A stretch of 64,000 bases of DNA from Parabacteroides sp. AM08-6 (GCF_003473295.1 NZ_QRMP01000005.1:124455-188454), one strand, 5' to 3'; shown: positions 8,866 to 17,998, counted from the first letter of the stretch. Notes: generated by a model not told the origin, from the sequence alone. Numbers and translations are program-made.

Positions 8866-8924
8866 AGAGAAACAGGGAAATGAGGAAGATATAACTTCGT
8901 TTCCCTGTTTCTCTGTTTTTTTTT
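8866..8924 (+). terminator. Rho-independent terminator
   Basis: A perfect 15-bp stem (8866-8880 with 8900-8914) is followed by nine T residues. It separates the sigma-factor unit from rpe. Confidence 0.95.
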
Positions 8925-8925
8925 C

Positions 8926-8933
8926 TATATTTG
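8926..8933 (+). promoter_or_regulatory. Candidate rpe promoter -7 box
   Basis: TATATTTG lies directly behind the T-run of the preceding terminator and 17 bp before the rpe ATG. The implied 5' leader is only about 10 nt. The -33 region falls in the terminator stem and is not a good match. Confidence 0.5.
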
Positions 8934-8950
8934 TAAAAAACATAAAGGAT

Positions 8951-9601
8951 ATGGAGCATAAAATAGCACCCTCTTTGCTGGCTGCAGATTTTCTGAATTT
9001 ACAGAAAGAGGTTGAAATGATAAATAAGAGTGATGCGGATTGGTTGCATATGGATGTGATGGACGGAGTATTTGTCCCTAATATTTCATTTGGCTTTCCT
9101 GTCCTGGAAGCTGTCAAGCCGATTTGCCGGAAACCATTGGATGTACATTTGATGATTGTGGAGCCTCAGAAGTTTATTCCGGAAGTGGCAGCGGCAGGAG
9201 CGTATATGATGAATGTGCATTACGAAGCTTGCATCCATTTGCACCGTACGATTGCAGCCATTAAGGAAGCCGGTATGAAAGCTGCCGTTACTTTAAATCC
9301 GCATACCCCTATTTTGTTGTTGGAGGACATTCTTCAGGATGTGGATATGGTGTTGCTGATGTCCGTAAATCCGGGTTATGGAGGGCAAAAGTTTATTGAA
9401 CATTCGGTGGAGAAAACGGCCCGTTTGAAAGATATGATTTTAGGTAAAGGCTTGAATACTTGGATTGAAGTGGACGGAGGTGTGAATATGGAAACGGGAA
9501 AGCGATTGCTGGATGCCGGCGCGGATGTGCTGGTGGCCGGGAGTTTTGTTTTCCGTTCTCCGAATCCGCTAAAGACAATCCGGGAACTGAAAGATTTGTA
9601 A
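8951..9601 (+). CDS. rpe: Ribulose-phosphate 3-epimerase
   Basis: Interconverts ribulose 5-phosphate and xylulose 5-phosphate in the pentose phosphate pathway. It is a 216-residue TIM barrel. Metal and catalytic residues are visible in LHMDVMDGVFVPN (His33, Asp35), DVHLM, MSVNPGYGGQ and the second catalytic Asp in EVDGGVN near residue 176. The length is typical of bacterial Rpe. It has its own promoter and terminator and so appears to be a single-gene unit. Confidence 0.97.
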   Translation: MEHKIAPSLLAADFLNLQKEVEMINKSDADWLHMDVMDGVFVPNISFGFPVLEAVKPICRKPLDVHLMIVEPQKFIPEVAAAGAYMMNVHYEACIHLHRTIAAIKEAGMKAAVTLNPHTPILLLEDILQDVDMVLLMSVNPGYGGQKFIEHSVEKTARLKDMILGKGLNTWIEVDGGVNMETGKRLLDAGADVLVAGSFVFRSPNPLKTIRELKDL

Positions 9602-9610
9602 TAATATACC

Positions 9611-9675
9611 TGTGTCGATATATTATGATGCCGATTATTAAAGTATGGACGAAGTAATATATTGACACAATTTTT
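9611..9675 (+). terminator. Terminator after rpe
   Basis: A 15-bp stem (9611-9625 with 9655-9669, one G-U wobble) with a 29-nt loop is followed by five T residues. It lies between rpe and comEC. Confidence 0.75.
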
Positions 9676-9695
9676 ATATATTAAAACCTTGACTT

Positions 9696-10982
9696 ATGAT
9701 GATAGAAGAATTGCGTATGCGGCCTTTTGTACGGCCTTTATTTATTTGGATAACCGGAATCTTGTTGCAGGTTGTTTTTCCTTGTCGTATGTATGGCCTG
9801 TTGTTGATACTCTTCCCTTTATTCATTCTTGTTTGTTCCGGTTTTGTTCATGCAGGGCAGGGGAGTTCCTGTAGCTATGAAACTCGTTGGGTTTGGGGAG
9901 CAGTGTTCGCTTTATTGCTTTTGGCTCTTTCCATAGAGAAAACGGCTTATTCCCAGATTGAAATAGAGCATCCGCCTTTTGTATCCGGCCTTCAACGACT
10001 GGCGAGTGAAGAGCAGCAACGATTGTTAAAGCCATTTGACAGACTGCATTTGTCCGATTCCGAGAAAGGAATGCTGGCTACTATTACACTTGGGTATCGG
10101 GCAGGGATGGATAGAACTGTTCGGAAGCGATTTTCCATGGTAGGTGTCGCACATATTTTGGCTGTAAGCGGCTTTCATGTGGCTATAGTCTGTGGTTTTC
10201 TGTCGTTAATCTTTTCAGCGTTTCCCCGTACCCGGTTTTTCAATTGGATAAAGTATTTGCTTACAATTGTTTTGTTGTGGACATTTGTCTTTATAACAGG
10301 CTTGGCGCCTTCTGCCGTTCGTGCAGCAATAATGCTCTCCCTGTTTCTGACCGGACGATTGCTGAGGCGAACGACAGACGGTTATAATATTTTGGCTGCC
10401 GCAGCTTTTTGTATGTTGGTATATGAACCGCTTTATTTGTTTGATATAGGTTTTCAATTGAGTTATGCAGCTGTTTTTTTTATTCTATATCTTCAACCCC
10501 GGTTCATGCATTTGATAGGAGCACGAAACCCGTTTTTAGCTGTGCCTTCCGGTTGGATTAGTGTAACAATGGCGGCGCAGATTGGTACATCCTTTCTTTG
10601 TTTATATTATTTCGGACAGTTTTCTCTTGTTTTTCTTTTTACAAATTTGCCTTTGACGGTTTTGGCAATGTTGCTGATACCTGCCGGATTGCTTTGGGCA
10701 TTGTTGCCTGCCGGTTGTCCGGGCTCCGGAGAATTGCAATTGGCGGTGGAATGGTTGGTGAATAATATGCTCGGAGTTGTGGATACCTTTAGTCGTGTCC
10801 CTTTTGCTTCGGTTTCCTTCCGATTCGGATTGGATACAATGCTATTAGCTTATGGGAGCCTCTTGTTTGGACTGCTATATGAAAAAAGTCGTCGTCCGTT
10901 TAATCTATTCATTGCATTGTCTTTGTTGTTAATAATGTTGATAACATTGGTGATTGAGAAAGTAAAGATATGGGGAATGTAA
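9696..10982 (+). CDS. ComEC/Rec2-family membrane protein, competence domain only
   Basis: A polytopic inner-membrane protein related to the DNA-uptake channel ComEC. The competence-domain hallmarks are present: LSDSEKGMLATITLGY, VGVAHILAVSGFHVAIV (about residues 145-175), GLAPSAVRAAIM, and DIGFQLSYAAVFFI. Multiple hydrophobic helices run to the C-terminus. At 428 residues it is clearly shorter than the roughly 650-800 residues usual for ComEC. The N-terminal OB-fold (DUF4131) region is missing or reduced to a short linker, and there is no C-terminal metallo-beta-lactamase domain. It overlaps the first possible start of the next gene. Whether it takes up DNA is uncertain. Confidence 0.85.
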   Translation: MMIEELRMRPFVRPLFIWITGILLQVVFPCRMYGLLLILFPLFILVCSGFVHAGQGSSCSYETRWVWGAVFALLLLALSIEKTAYSQIEIEHPPFVSGLQRLASEEQQRLLKPFDRLHLSDSEKGMLATITLGYRAGMDRTVRKRFSMVGVAHILAVSGFHVAIVCGFLSLIFSAFPRTRFFNWIKYLLTIVLLWTFVFITGLAPSAVRAAIMLSLFLTGRLLRRTTDGYNILAAAAFCMLVYEPLYLFDIGFQLSYAAVFFILYLQPRFMHLIGARNPFLAVPSGWISVTMAAQIGTSFLCLYYFGQFSLVFLFTNLPLTVLAMLLIPAGLLWALLPAGCPGSGELQLAVEWLVNNMLGVVDTFSRVPFASVSFRFGLDTMLLAYGSLLFGLLYEKSRRPFNLFIALSLLLIMLITLVIEKVKIWGM

Positions 10983-10991
10983 AAAAAATCG

Positions 10992-10999
10992 TACCTTTG
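10992..10999 (+). promoter_or_regulatory. Candidate promoter inside comEC/nrnA junction
   Basis: TACCTTTG matches the -7 consensus about 22-29 bp before the ATG at 11021. It favours that ATG over the in-frame upstream ATG at 10970, which would precede the transcription start. No good -33 box is visible. Confidence 0.5.
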
Positions 11000-11020
11000 T
11001 CACTGAAAATTAGAGAATAT

Positions 11021-12070
11021 ATGATTACGAAAATCATTCAGGAAGAGAAAATACAAAAAGCTAAAAAGTACGTAGAAAAAGGGGAAAGTTTTGTTATCGT
11101 AACGCATGTAGCCCCTGATGGTGATGCAATAGGTTCTTCTTTGGGATTATACCATTTTCTTACGGCTTATGGAAAAGATAACGTATCTGTAATTGTACCG
11201 AACGAATTTCCCCAGTTCTATAAATGGATGCCGGGAACAAAAGAAATAGTCATCTATGAGAAATATCCGGATTTTGCCAATCAATTAATCCGTGAAGCCG
11301 ATGTTATTTTCTGTCTGGATTTCAATGAACCGAAACGTATTGAAAAGATGGCTCCGGCTGTGATTGCGGCAGAAGGACGTAAAGTGATGATTGATCATCA
11401 TTTGAATCCGGCTGATTTTTGCCGGGTGACAATGTCGTATCCGGAAATATCGTCGGCAAGTGAAATGGTGTTCCGTTTTATTTGTCGTATGGGGATGTTT
11501 GACCTGATAAACAGGGAATGTGCCGAATGTATTTATACCGGAATGATGACAGATACAGGTTCTTTTACCTATAATTCCAACAAGCCGGAAATTTATACGA
11601 TTATAAGTGAATTGATAAAGAAGGGCATAGACAAAGATTTAATTTACCGTAAAGTAAATCAAGTTTATTCGGAAAGCCGTCTGCGGATGATGGGCTATGT
11701 GTTGTATGAAAAGATGAAAGTTTATCCGGAGCAACAAGCTGCGCTGATTACGCTTTCACTGGATGAACTGAACCATTTTCGTTATGTCACCGGGGATACG
11801 GAAGGTTTTGTGAATTTACCTCTGAGTATCGAAGGAGTGAGTTTTAGCGTATTTATCCGGGAAGATAGAGGGTGTATAAAAATATCTCTTCGCTCAGTCG
11901 GTGATTTTCCCTGTAATTTGTTCGCAGGACAATATTTTAACGGGGGAGGACATAAAAATGCTTCCGGTGGAGAATTTTATGGAACTTTAGCGAATGCCGT
12001 TGCTGTTTTTGAGAAAGGTTTAAAAGAATTTAATCCTAATAAAACAGAAGAATTAAATAAACATGCCTGA
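11021..12070 (+). CDS. DHH-family phosphoesterase, NrnA-like (nanoRNase/pAp phosphatase)
   Basis: Probably degrades 2-5 nt RNA oligonucleotides and/or dephosphorylates 3'-phosphoadenosine 5'-phosphate. DHH-domain motifs are present in order: FVIVTHVAPDGDAIGSS (motif I), VIFCLDFN (II), MIDHHLNP (DHH) and GMMTDTGSF (IV). The DHHA1 motif FNGGGHKNASGG is near the C-terminus. From the ATG at 11021 it has 349 residues, the usual NrnA size. An upstream ATG at 10970 overlaps comEC and would add 17 residues lacking family similarity. The next gene starts 54 bp downstream with its own -7 match. Confidence 0.9.
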   Translation: MITKIIQEEKIQKAKKYVEKGESFVIVTHVAPDGDAIGSSLGLYHFLTAYGKDNVSVIVPNEFPQFYKWMPGTKEIVIYEKYPDFANQLIREADVIFCLDFNEPKRIEKMAPAVIAAEGRKVMIDHHLNPADFCRVTMSYPEISSASEMVFRFICRMGMFDLINRECAECIYTGMMTDTGSFTYNSNKPEIYTIISELIKKGIDKDLIYRKVNQVYSESRLRMMGYVLYEKMKVYPEQQAALITLSLDELNHFRYVTGDTEGFVNLPLSIEGVSFSVFIREDRGCIKISLRSVGDFPCNLFAGQYFNGGGHKNASGGEFYGTLANAVAVFEKGLKEFNPNKTEELNKHA

Positions 12071-12088
12071 GATTTGGCGTAGATTATA

Positions 12089-12096
12089 TACATTTG
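12089..12096 (+). promoter_or_regulatory. Candidate promoter of the lipoprotein/glmM operon
   Basis: TACATTTG at 12089-12096, 28 bp before the lipoprotein ATG, matches the -7 consensus. A clear -33 element is lacking. Confidence 0.5.
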
Positions 12097-12124
12097 CCAT
12101 TCAATTACAATTAATGCGAAAGAA

Positions 12125-12688
12125 ATGAAGAAAGGTTTTTATATCCTGTTGATTATGTTCACTGCCATGTGGGTGGTGTCGTGTGACAAAACAAAGTCAT
12201 ACACTGATATGTTGAAGGCTGAACGAAAAGCTATTGACCGGCTGATAGCAGAAAATGGATTTGAAATTTTATCTGATTTTCCGAAAGATAGCGTGTTTAA
12301 ATCTAATCAGTTTGTCGAATTGGATAACGGAGTTTATCTGAATATTATAGATAAAGGGAATAGTGAACGTGCTGTATTATATTCAACCGATGTAATGGCG
12401 CGCTTTATTGTTCAGTTGTTTATGGGGGCAGATACCGGAACTGTTGACAACTTGGGGCCTCATTCGAATGGTACTCACCCGGTTGAATTTAAGTACGGAT
12501 ACAATACCGGTCTGAAAGAATATTATTTGAATTCATTCATTACACCGGGGATGGCTTCGGCTTTGGAATATGTGGGTGATAGTGCACGCGTGAAGCTGAT
12601 AGTTCCTTTCAAACAGTCAAGCTCTGATTTTCAGAGCACAGGGACTCCTCTTTATTATCAAGAAGTGAAATTTGTATTTATCAAATAA
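12125..12688 (+). CDS. DUF4827-type lipoprotein
   Basis: A 187-residue protein with a lipoprotein signal peptide: a hydrophobic core, then WVVSC with the lipid-accepting Cys near residue 20. The mature part contains GVYLNIIDKGN and a C-terminal VKLIVPFKQSSSDFQ segment, consistent with the Bacteroidales DUF4827 family. That family is annotated as uncharacterised, with some resemblance to FKBP-type folds in my memory. No prolyl-isomerase active site can be assigned. It is 9 bp upstream of the sugar-phosphate mutase gene and surely co-transcribed. An envelope function is likely but unproven. Confidence 0.8.
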   Translation: MKKGFYILLIMFTAMWVVSCDKTKSYTDMLKAERKAIDRLIAENGFEILSDFPKDSVFKSNQFVELDNGVYLNIIDKGNSERAVLYSTDVMARFIVQLFMGADTGTVDNLGPHSNGTHPVEFKYGYNTGLKEYYLNSFITPGMASALEYVGDSARVKLIVPFKQSSSDFQSTGTPLYYQEVKFVFIK

Positions 12689-12697
12689 TCTAGCAAA

Positions 12698-14086
12698 ATG
12701 ACACTTATTAAATCTATTTCTGGTATTCGTGGAACAATAGGCGGTAGTCCTGATGACGGACTGAACCCGTTAGCTATTGTTAAGTTTGTGGCTGCTTATG
12801 CTACATTCATAAGGAAAAACACAAAGGTGACAAGTAACAAGATCGTTGTAGGTCGTGATGCACGTATCTCCGGTCCGATGGTAAAACAGATTGTTCTCGG
12901 TACGCTTACCGGAATGGGCTTTGATGTGGTAGATATAGATCTGGCAACTACTCCTACAACAGAGTTGGCTGTGGCAATGGAGGGTGCATGCGGTGGTATT
13001 ATTCTCACCGCCAGCCATAATCCGAAACAATGGAATGCCTTGAAATTGTTGAATGAGCGTGGTGAGTTCTTGGATGCTGCAGAAGGAGCGGAAGTGCTGG
13101 CTATTGCGGCGGATGAAAGTTTCGAATTTGCAGATGTCGATCATTTGGGAAAAGTTATTGTAGACAATTCTTATAAACAAAAACATATAGAGAGTGTTCT
13201 GAAACTGAATTTGGTTGATGTTGAGGCTATTAAGGCTGCTAATTTCCGTGTAGCCATTGATTGCGTGAACTCGGTGGGTGGGATTGTCTTACCTGACTTA
13301 CTCTCTGCTTTAGGAGTGAAAGAAATTTTTAAATTACATTGTGCACCCCATGGGAATTTTTCTCATAATCCGGAACCTCTTCCGGAAAACTTGACGGAAA
13401 TATCAGAATTGATGCCGCATGCTAAGGCGGATGTCGGTTTTGTTGTAGATCCGGATGTCGACCGTTTAGCTATCATTTGTGAAAATGGCGAAATGTTTGG
13501 GGAAGAGTATACTTTAGTGGCTGTCAGCGATTATGTTTTGAGCCATACTCCCGGTAATACGGTAAGTAACTTGAGTTCAAGTCGTGCTTTACGTGATGTC
13601 ACTCGTGCACATGGTTGCGAATATAATGCAGCAGCTGTAGGTGAAGTGAATGTCGTAGCCAAAATGAAAGCAACTAATGCAGTGATAGGGGGCGAAGGTA
13701 ATGGCGGTGTTATCTATCCTGCCAGTCATTACGGACGTGATGCTCTTGTTGGTATTGCTTTGTTCCTGACACATTTGGCAAAGAAAAAAATGAAGACAAG
13801 CGAACTTCGTGCCAGCTATCCTCCATATTTTATCTCAAAACAAAAAGTTCAGTTGACACCTGAAATAGACGTAGATGCTATCTTGAGGAAAGTGAAAGAA
13901 AAATTTACCCAGTATGATATAACGGATATAGATGGTGTAAAGATTGATTTCCCGGATAAATGGGTTCATTTGCGTAAAAGTAATACGGAACCGATTATCC
14001 GTATTTATTCGGAAGCTCACACAATGCAGGAAGCGGATGAATTAGGAGGAGAATTAATACAGATTATTCGCGATATGTGTAAATAA
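12698..14086 (+). CDS. glmM: Phosphoglucosamine mutase / phosphomannomutase family
   Basis: An alpha-D-phosphohexomutase, probably converting glucosamine 6-phosphate to glucosamine 1-phosphate for UDP-GlcNAc and hence peptidoglycan and lipopolysaccharide. The phosphoserine loop ILTASHNP puts the catalytic Ser at residue 106. The metal loop DPDVDRL lies near residue 245, the sugar-specificity loop GGEGNGGV near 330, and the phosphate-binding RKSNTEPIIRIYSEA at the C-terminus. The 462 residues fit the family. The choice between phosphoglucosamine, phosphomannose and phosphoglucose specificity is from family resemblance only. It closes the lipoprotein operon and is followed by a strong terminator. 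Confidence 0.85.
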   Translation: MTLIKSISGIRGTIGGSPDDGLNPLAIVKFVAAYATFIRKNTKVTSNKIVVGRDARISGPMVKQIVLGTLTGMGFDVVDIDLATTPTTELAVAMEGACGGIILTASHNPKQWNALKLLNERGEFLDAAEGAEVLAIAADESFEFADVDHLGKVIVDNSYKQKHIESVLKLNLVDVEAIKAANFRVAIDCVNSVGGIVLPDLLSALGVKEIFKLHCAPHGNFSHNPEPLPENLTEISELMPHAKADVGFVVDPDVDRLAIICENGEMFGEEYTLVAVSDYVLSHTPGNTVSNLSSSRALRDVTRAHGCEYNAAAVGEVNVVAKMKATNAVIGGEGNGGVIYPASHYGRDALVGIALFLTHLAKKKMKTSELRASYPPYFISKQKVQLTPEIDVDAILRKVKEKFTQYDITDIDGVKIDFPDKWVHLRKSNTEPIIRIYSEAHTMQEADELGGELIQIIRDMCK

Positions 14087-14110
14087 AAACAAATATCCTT
14101 CTTATATAAA

Positions 14111-14147
14111 AACCTCCTTTAGAGAAATTTTCTAAAGGAGGTTTTTT
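14111..14147. terminator. Bidirectional terminator between glmM and purine gene
   Basis: A perfect 13-bp stem (14111-14123 with 14131-14143) with T-rich sequence on the plus side and a complementary A-run on the other side. It separates two convergent genes and can serve both. Confidence 0.9.
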
Positions 14148-14181
14148 GGTATATCTGGTTTTATTTAAAATGCGATGAATA

Positions 14182-15357
14182 TTAATGATGGAACAAGCGT
14201 ACACCTGTAAATGCCATTGCTATGCCGTATTTATCGCACGTATCAATAACATGATCGTCACGAACAGAACCACCTGCTTGTGCAATATATTCGACACCAC
14301 TTTTATGGGCACGTTCAATATTGTCACCGAAGGGGAAGAAAGCATCAGAACCCAATGCAACTCCCTTTAAAGTGTTTAACCAGGCACGTTTTTCTTCACG
14401 TGTTAAGACTTCCGGTTTTTTTATGAAGAATTGTTGCCAGATACCGTCTGCTAAAACATCCTCATAATCATCGCTGATGTAAACATCGATTGTATTATCA
14501 CGGTCTGCACGACGGATTTTCTCAATCCAAGGCAGGTTCATAACTTTCGGATGCTGGCGTAAATACCAGATATCAGCCTTATTTCCGGCCAGCCGGGTAC
14601 AATGGATACGACTTTGCTGCCCGGCTCCGATGCCGATGGCTTGTCCGTCTTTTACATAACAAACAGAGTTGCTTTGTGTATATTTCAATGTAATCAAAGC
14701 GATGATTAAATCACGTTTTGCTTCATCCGGGAAATTCTTATTTTTAGTGGGTATGTTAACCAGTAAACTTTCATCCAATTTGATTTCGTTGCGTCCTTGT
14801 TCGAAAGTAATGCCGAATACATCTTTATGTTCGATAGGAACAGGACGGTAAGCCGGATCTATTTTGATTACATTATAAGTGCCTTTCCGTTTGTTTTTCA
14901 GTATTTCTAAAGCTTCCGGAGTGTAGTCGGGAGCAATTACACCGTCTGAAACTTCGCGGTTGATAAGTCGGGCTGTCGCTTCGTCACATGTATCACTCAG
15001 TGCGATAAAGTCTCCATAAGATGACATACGGTCTGCACCACGGGCACGGGCATAGGCTGTCGCCAACGGAGTAAGAGGGAGATCGTCTACAAAATAGATT
15101 TTTTTTAACGTGTCACTCATTTCGATACCTACAGCGGCTCCTGCCGGACTTACATGTTTAAAGGATGCTGCGGATGGCAATCCGGTGGCTTCTTTTAATT
15201 CTTTTACTAATTGCCAACTGTTGAATGCATCCAGGAAATTAATGTATCCGGGACGTCCGTTCAATACCTCGATGGGTAACTCCCCTTGTTGCATAAAAAT
15301 ACGTGACGGCTTTTGATTGGGGTTACAACCGTACTTAAGTTCTAATTCTTTTGCCAT
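14182..15357 (-). CDS. Stand-alone AICAR transformylase (PurH C-terminal-type)
   Basis: Transfers a formyl group from 10-formyltetrahydrofolate to AICAR, the penultimate step of IMP synthesis. The 391-residue protein corresponds to the AICARFT part of PurH without the MGS-like IMP cyclohydrolase domain. Recognisable motifs are LKYGCNPNQKP at the N-terminus, SAASFKHVSPAGAA, YTQSNSVCYVKDGQAIGIGAGQQSR and SDAFFPFGDNIERAHKSGVEYIAQAGGS. Single-domain versions are known alongside a bifunctional PurH in some bacteria. Whether this genome has a separate PurH is not visible. It is the last gene of a topB-Nudix-AICARFT unit, 24 bp behind the Nudix gene. Confidence 0.9.
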   Translation of the reverse strand: MAKELELKYGCNPNQKPSRIFMQQGELPIEVLNGRPGYINFLDAFNSWQLVKELKEATGLPSAASFKHVSPAGAAVGIEMSDTLKKIYFVDDLPLTPLATAYARARGADRMSSYGDFIALSDTCDEATARLINREVSDGVIAPDYTPEALEILKNKRKGTYNVIKIDPAYRPVPIEHKDVFGITFEQGRNEIKLDESLLVNIPTKNKNFPDEAKRDLIIALITLKYTQSNSVCYVKDGQAIGIGAGQQSRIHCTRLAGNKADIWYLRQHPKVMNLPWIEKIRRADRDNTIDVYISDDYEDVLADGIWQQFFIKKPEVLTREEKRAWLNTLKGVALGSDAFFPFGDNIERAHKSGVEYIAQAGGSVRDDHVIDTCDKYGIAMAFTGVRLFHH

Positions 15358-15381
15358 AGTTTTTATTCTTATATATGTGAT

Positions 15382-15873
15382 TTACATGAATAATTGTTTA
15401 TATTCCTTTTCAAAATTTGGAGTAAAGATACCTTTATCCATATTTTCCAGTATTTCGTTCCTACTCCAGAAACGTCCGGTATCCAGTTCGGAAGGGTCCG
15501 GGGTAATCGGGCCGTTATAAGTAGTACGATAAGTATTAACCAGTTCTTTTTCAATTGCAGATTCAAAAATATAGCGTGTAATGAATTGGGGAGTGAAATC
15601 CGTGATGTTGAGTTCTTCCCGGACTTCTCTGCGAAGGGCTTCTTCCACCTTTTCGCCATAGTCGATATGTCCTCCTACGGCTGTATCCCATTTTCCCGGT
15701 TGAATATCTTTTGTCATTGAGCGTTTTTGAAGATATAATTCACCGGTATCATTGAAAATGTGCAGATGTACGACCGGGTGCAATATTTTTGAACCGCTGT
15801 GGCACTCCCGCCGGGTTGCTTTTCCTATCGTTTCTCCCTCTTCATTTACCAAAGGAAACCATTCTTCTTTCAT
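15382..15873 (-). CDS. Nudix hydrolase (isopentenyl-diphosphate isomerase-like subgroup)
   Basis: A 163-residue Nudix protein. The Nudix box GGHIDYGEKVEEALRREVRE, continuing ELNI, covers about residues 67-90 with all the canonical Gly, Glu and Arg positions. The preceding VVHLHIFNDTGELYLQKRS resembles the IDI-like/YfcD subgroup of Nudix hydrolases rather than MutT. The true substrate (a nucleotide diphosphate derivative) cannot be told from sequence. It starts 28 bp after topB and ends 24 bp before the AICAR transformylase, so it is part of the same transcription unit. Confidence 0.92.
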   Translation of the reverse strand: MKEEWFPLVNEEGETIGKATRRECHSGSKILHPVVHLHIFNDTGELYLQKRSMTKDIQPGKWDTAVGGHIDYGEKVEEALRREVREELNITDFTPQFITRYIFESAIEKELVNTYRTTYNGPITPDPSELDTGRFWSRNEILENMDKGIFTPNFEKEYKQLFM

Positions 15874-15901
15874 TTTATCTATCTGATTTATGAGAATAAG
15901 T

Positions 15902-17968
15902 TTATTGATTAAGTTGATTGATAGCTTGTATTAATTCATCATCAGTCAAACTATCTCCGTAAGTTGTATAATCCATGCGAAAAGAACAACCATTTTTGTA
16001 TTCCGAACAGCCGTATGCCGTTTTACCACGTAAGATACTGCCTTTTTTACAAATGGGACAGATTGGTTTTAGGGATGCAGCCTTTGCTTCTTCTGGCTTT
16101 TCCTTTTGAGTACGCGGTTTTCGAGGTTTCTTTTCTTTGGAGGCCGGTTTGTTTTGGGGCTTTTCCTGGGGAGATTCTCCAATGGTAATGGTACGGCCGG
16201 TTTGATCAGACAAAACGTTAATCACCACCTGATGGACCATTTGTTTCAATTCTTCCAAGAAAGTACGGGTTTCGTATGTCCCCCGCTCAATCTGGCGTAG
16301 TTTCTTTTCCCACAACCCTGTTAATTCGGCACTTTTCAATAATTCATCATGTATGGTGCCGATTAGTTCCACACCTGTGGCTGTCGGGAATAGATTCTTA
16401 CGTTCCTTACGGATATAATTACGTTTGAATAATGTTTCGATAATAGCGGCGCGGGTAGAAGGACGACCAATGCCATTTTCTTTCAAGGCATCACGCAATT
16501 CATCATTATCTACTAGTTTACCGGCTGTTTCCATAGCGCGGAGTAATGTTGCTTCCGTATATGGTTTGGGCGGTTGTGTCCATTTCTCACCGAGAGTCGG
16601 TTTGTGAGGACCGCTTTCGCCTTTTGTAAAGTCGGGTAATACCCCTTCTTCTTCGTTTTGCTCGGTTTCCGGATCTTTTTGTTCGGCCCCGAATACCACT
16701 CGCCAACCAGGTTTGAGTATTTGCTTTCCCGTTACTTTAAAATCCACTTTCCCGACTTTACCCAGTACGGTAGTGGTAGATATTTCGCAGTCGGGATAAA
16801 AGACTGCTATAAAGCGGCGGGTTACCAGGTCGTAAACTTTTTTCTCGTTTTCAGTCAGATTACGAGGAGAAATACCTGTCGGAATGATGGCATGGTGGTC
16901 TGTCACCTTGGAGTTATCGAAAACTCTTTTGTCTTTTCGTATTTTGGCTTTCAGCAGAGGTACTGTCAATTCTGCATAATCAGCTAAGCCATTTAGTGTT
17001 GCCGGAACTTTCGGATAAATGTCATCACTCAGAAATGTGGTATCGACACGTGGGTAGGTGGTAACCTTTTTTTCATATAATGACTGGATTAATTTTAACG
17101 TATCATCGGCTGTAAAAGCAAATTTCTTATTACACTCGACTTGCAGGGAAGTCAGGTCGAATAGACGGGGAGCGTACTCTTTTCCTTTTTTCTCGGAAAT
17201 GTCTGTGACAGTAAAATCTTCTTGCTGAACAATTTCCAGAAAAGCTTCCCCTTCTTCTTTCTTTGTGAATTTTCCTTTTGTTGCTGAAAAGGTCGTGTTC
17301 CGATAGACTGTTTTAAGTTCCCAATAGGGTTCCGGCTTAAAATTATCGATTTCAGCTTGTCGGTTTACTATCAGGGCAAGAGTCGGTGTTTGTACCCGGC
17401 CAATGGAAAGAACCTGTCGGTTTTGTCCGTACCGGAGGGTGTATAAACGCGTGGCATTCATGCCTAATAGCCAGTCGCCGATAGCTCGTGAAAGACCAGC
17501 TTCGTATAATTTATTGAATTCCGTCTGGTCTTTTAATTTCTGAAAACCTTCGCGGATGGCCTCTTCTGTCAGGGATGAAATCCAGAGACGATAGACCGGG
17601 CATTTGCAGCCTGCTTTTTGCATGACCCAACGTTGTATCAATTCTCCTTCCTGACCGGCATCTCCGCAGTTGATAACCATTTCGGCTTTTTGCATCAATT
17701 CTTCAATAACTTTGAATTGCTGTTCGTAAGTCGGATTTTCAATCAGTTTGATGCCGAAGCGGGGGGGAATCATCGGAAGAGAGCTTAAACTCCAGCGTTT
17801 CCAGTTGTCAGTATATTCCTGAGGCTCTTTTAGTGTACAGAGATGTCCGAATGTCCAGGTAACCTGATAACCATTCCCTTCGATGTACCCGTTCATTTTC
17901 TTGGTTGCCCCGAGGACTTCTGCAATTTCGCGTGCCACACTGGGCTTTTCAGCAATACATACTTTCAT
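15902..17968 (-). CDS. topB: DNA topoisomerase III
   Basis: Type IA topoisomerase that decatenates and relaxes negatively supercoiled DNA. The N-terminal Toprim domain begins MKVCIAEKPSVAREIAEVLG and includes NCGDAGQEGELI. The active-site Tyr lies in VTTYPRVDTTFLSDD. A C-terminal zinc-ribbon has four Cys (CPIC, GCSEYKNGC). A basic Lys/Pro-rich linker precedes it. The ATG at 17968 gives 688 residues and is chosen because the -7 box at 17999-18006 would place transcription downstream of the alternative ATG at 18001. It is a housekeeping-type protein, although TopB genes of this size also occur on mobile elements. The surroundings here are chromosomal. Confidence 0.95.
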   Translation of the reverse strand: MKVCIAEKPSVAREIAEVLGATKKMNGYIEGNGYQVTWTFGHLCTLKEPQEYTDNWKRWSLSSLPMIPPRFGIKLIENPTYEQQFKVIEELMQKAEMVINCGDAGQEGELIQRWVMQKAGCKCPVYRLWISSLTEEAIREGFQKLKDQTEFNKLYEAGLSRAIGDWLLGMNATRLYTLRYGQNRQVLSIGRVQTPTLALIVNRQAEIDNFKPEPYWELKTVYRNTTFSATKGKFTKKEEGEAFLEIVQQEDFTVTDISEKKGKEYAPRLFDLTSLQVECNKKFAFTADDTLKLIQSLYEKKVTTYPRVDTTFLSDDIYPKVPATLNGLADYAELTVPLLKAKIRKDKRVFDNSKVTDHHAIIPTGISPRNLTENEKKVYDLVTRRFIAVFYPDCEISTTTVLGKVGKVDFKVTGKQILKPGWRVVFGAEQKDPETEQNEEEGVLPDFTKGESGPHKPTLGEKWTQPPKPYTEATLLRAMETAGKLVDNDELRDALKENGIGRPSTRAAIIETLFKRNYIRKERKNLFPTATGVELIGTIHDELLKSAELTGLWEKKLRQIERGTYETRTFLEELKQMVHQVVINVLSDQTGRTITIGESPQEKPQNKPASKEKKPRKPRTQKEKPEEAKAASLKPICPICKKGSILRGKTAYGCSEYKNGCSFRMDYTTYGDSLTDDELIQAINQLNQ

Positions 17969-17998
17969 CTGTAAACTAATCCTTTCGTAATAAGTATA

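Noticed and set aside
10970..11020. Upstream ATG for the NrnA-like gene
   Set aside because: It overlaps comEC and precedes the -7 box at 10992-10999. The added residues have no family similarity.
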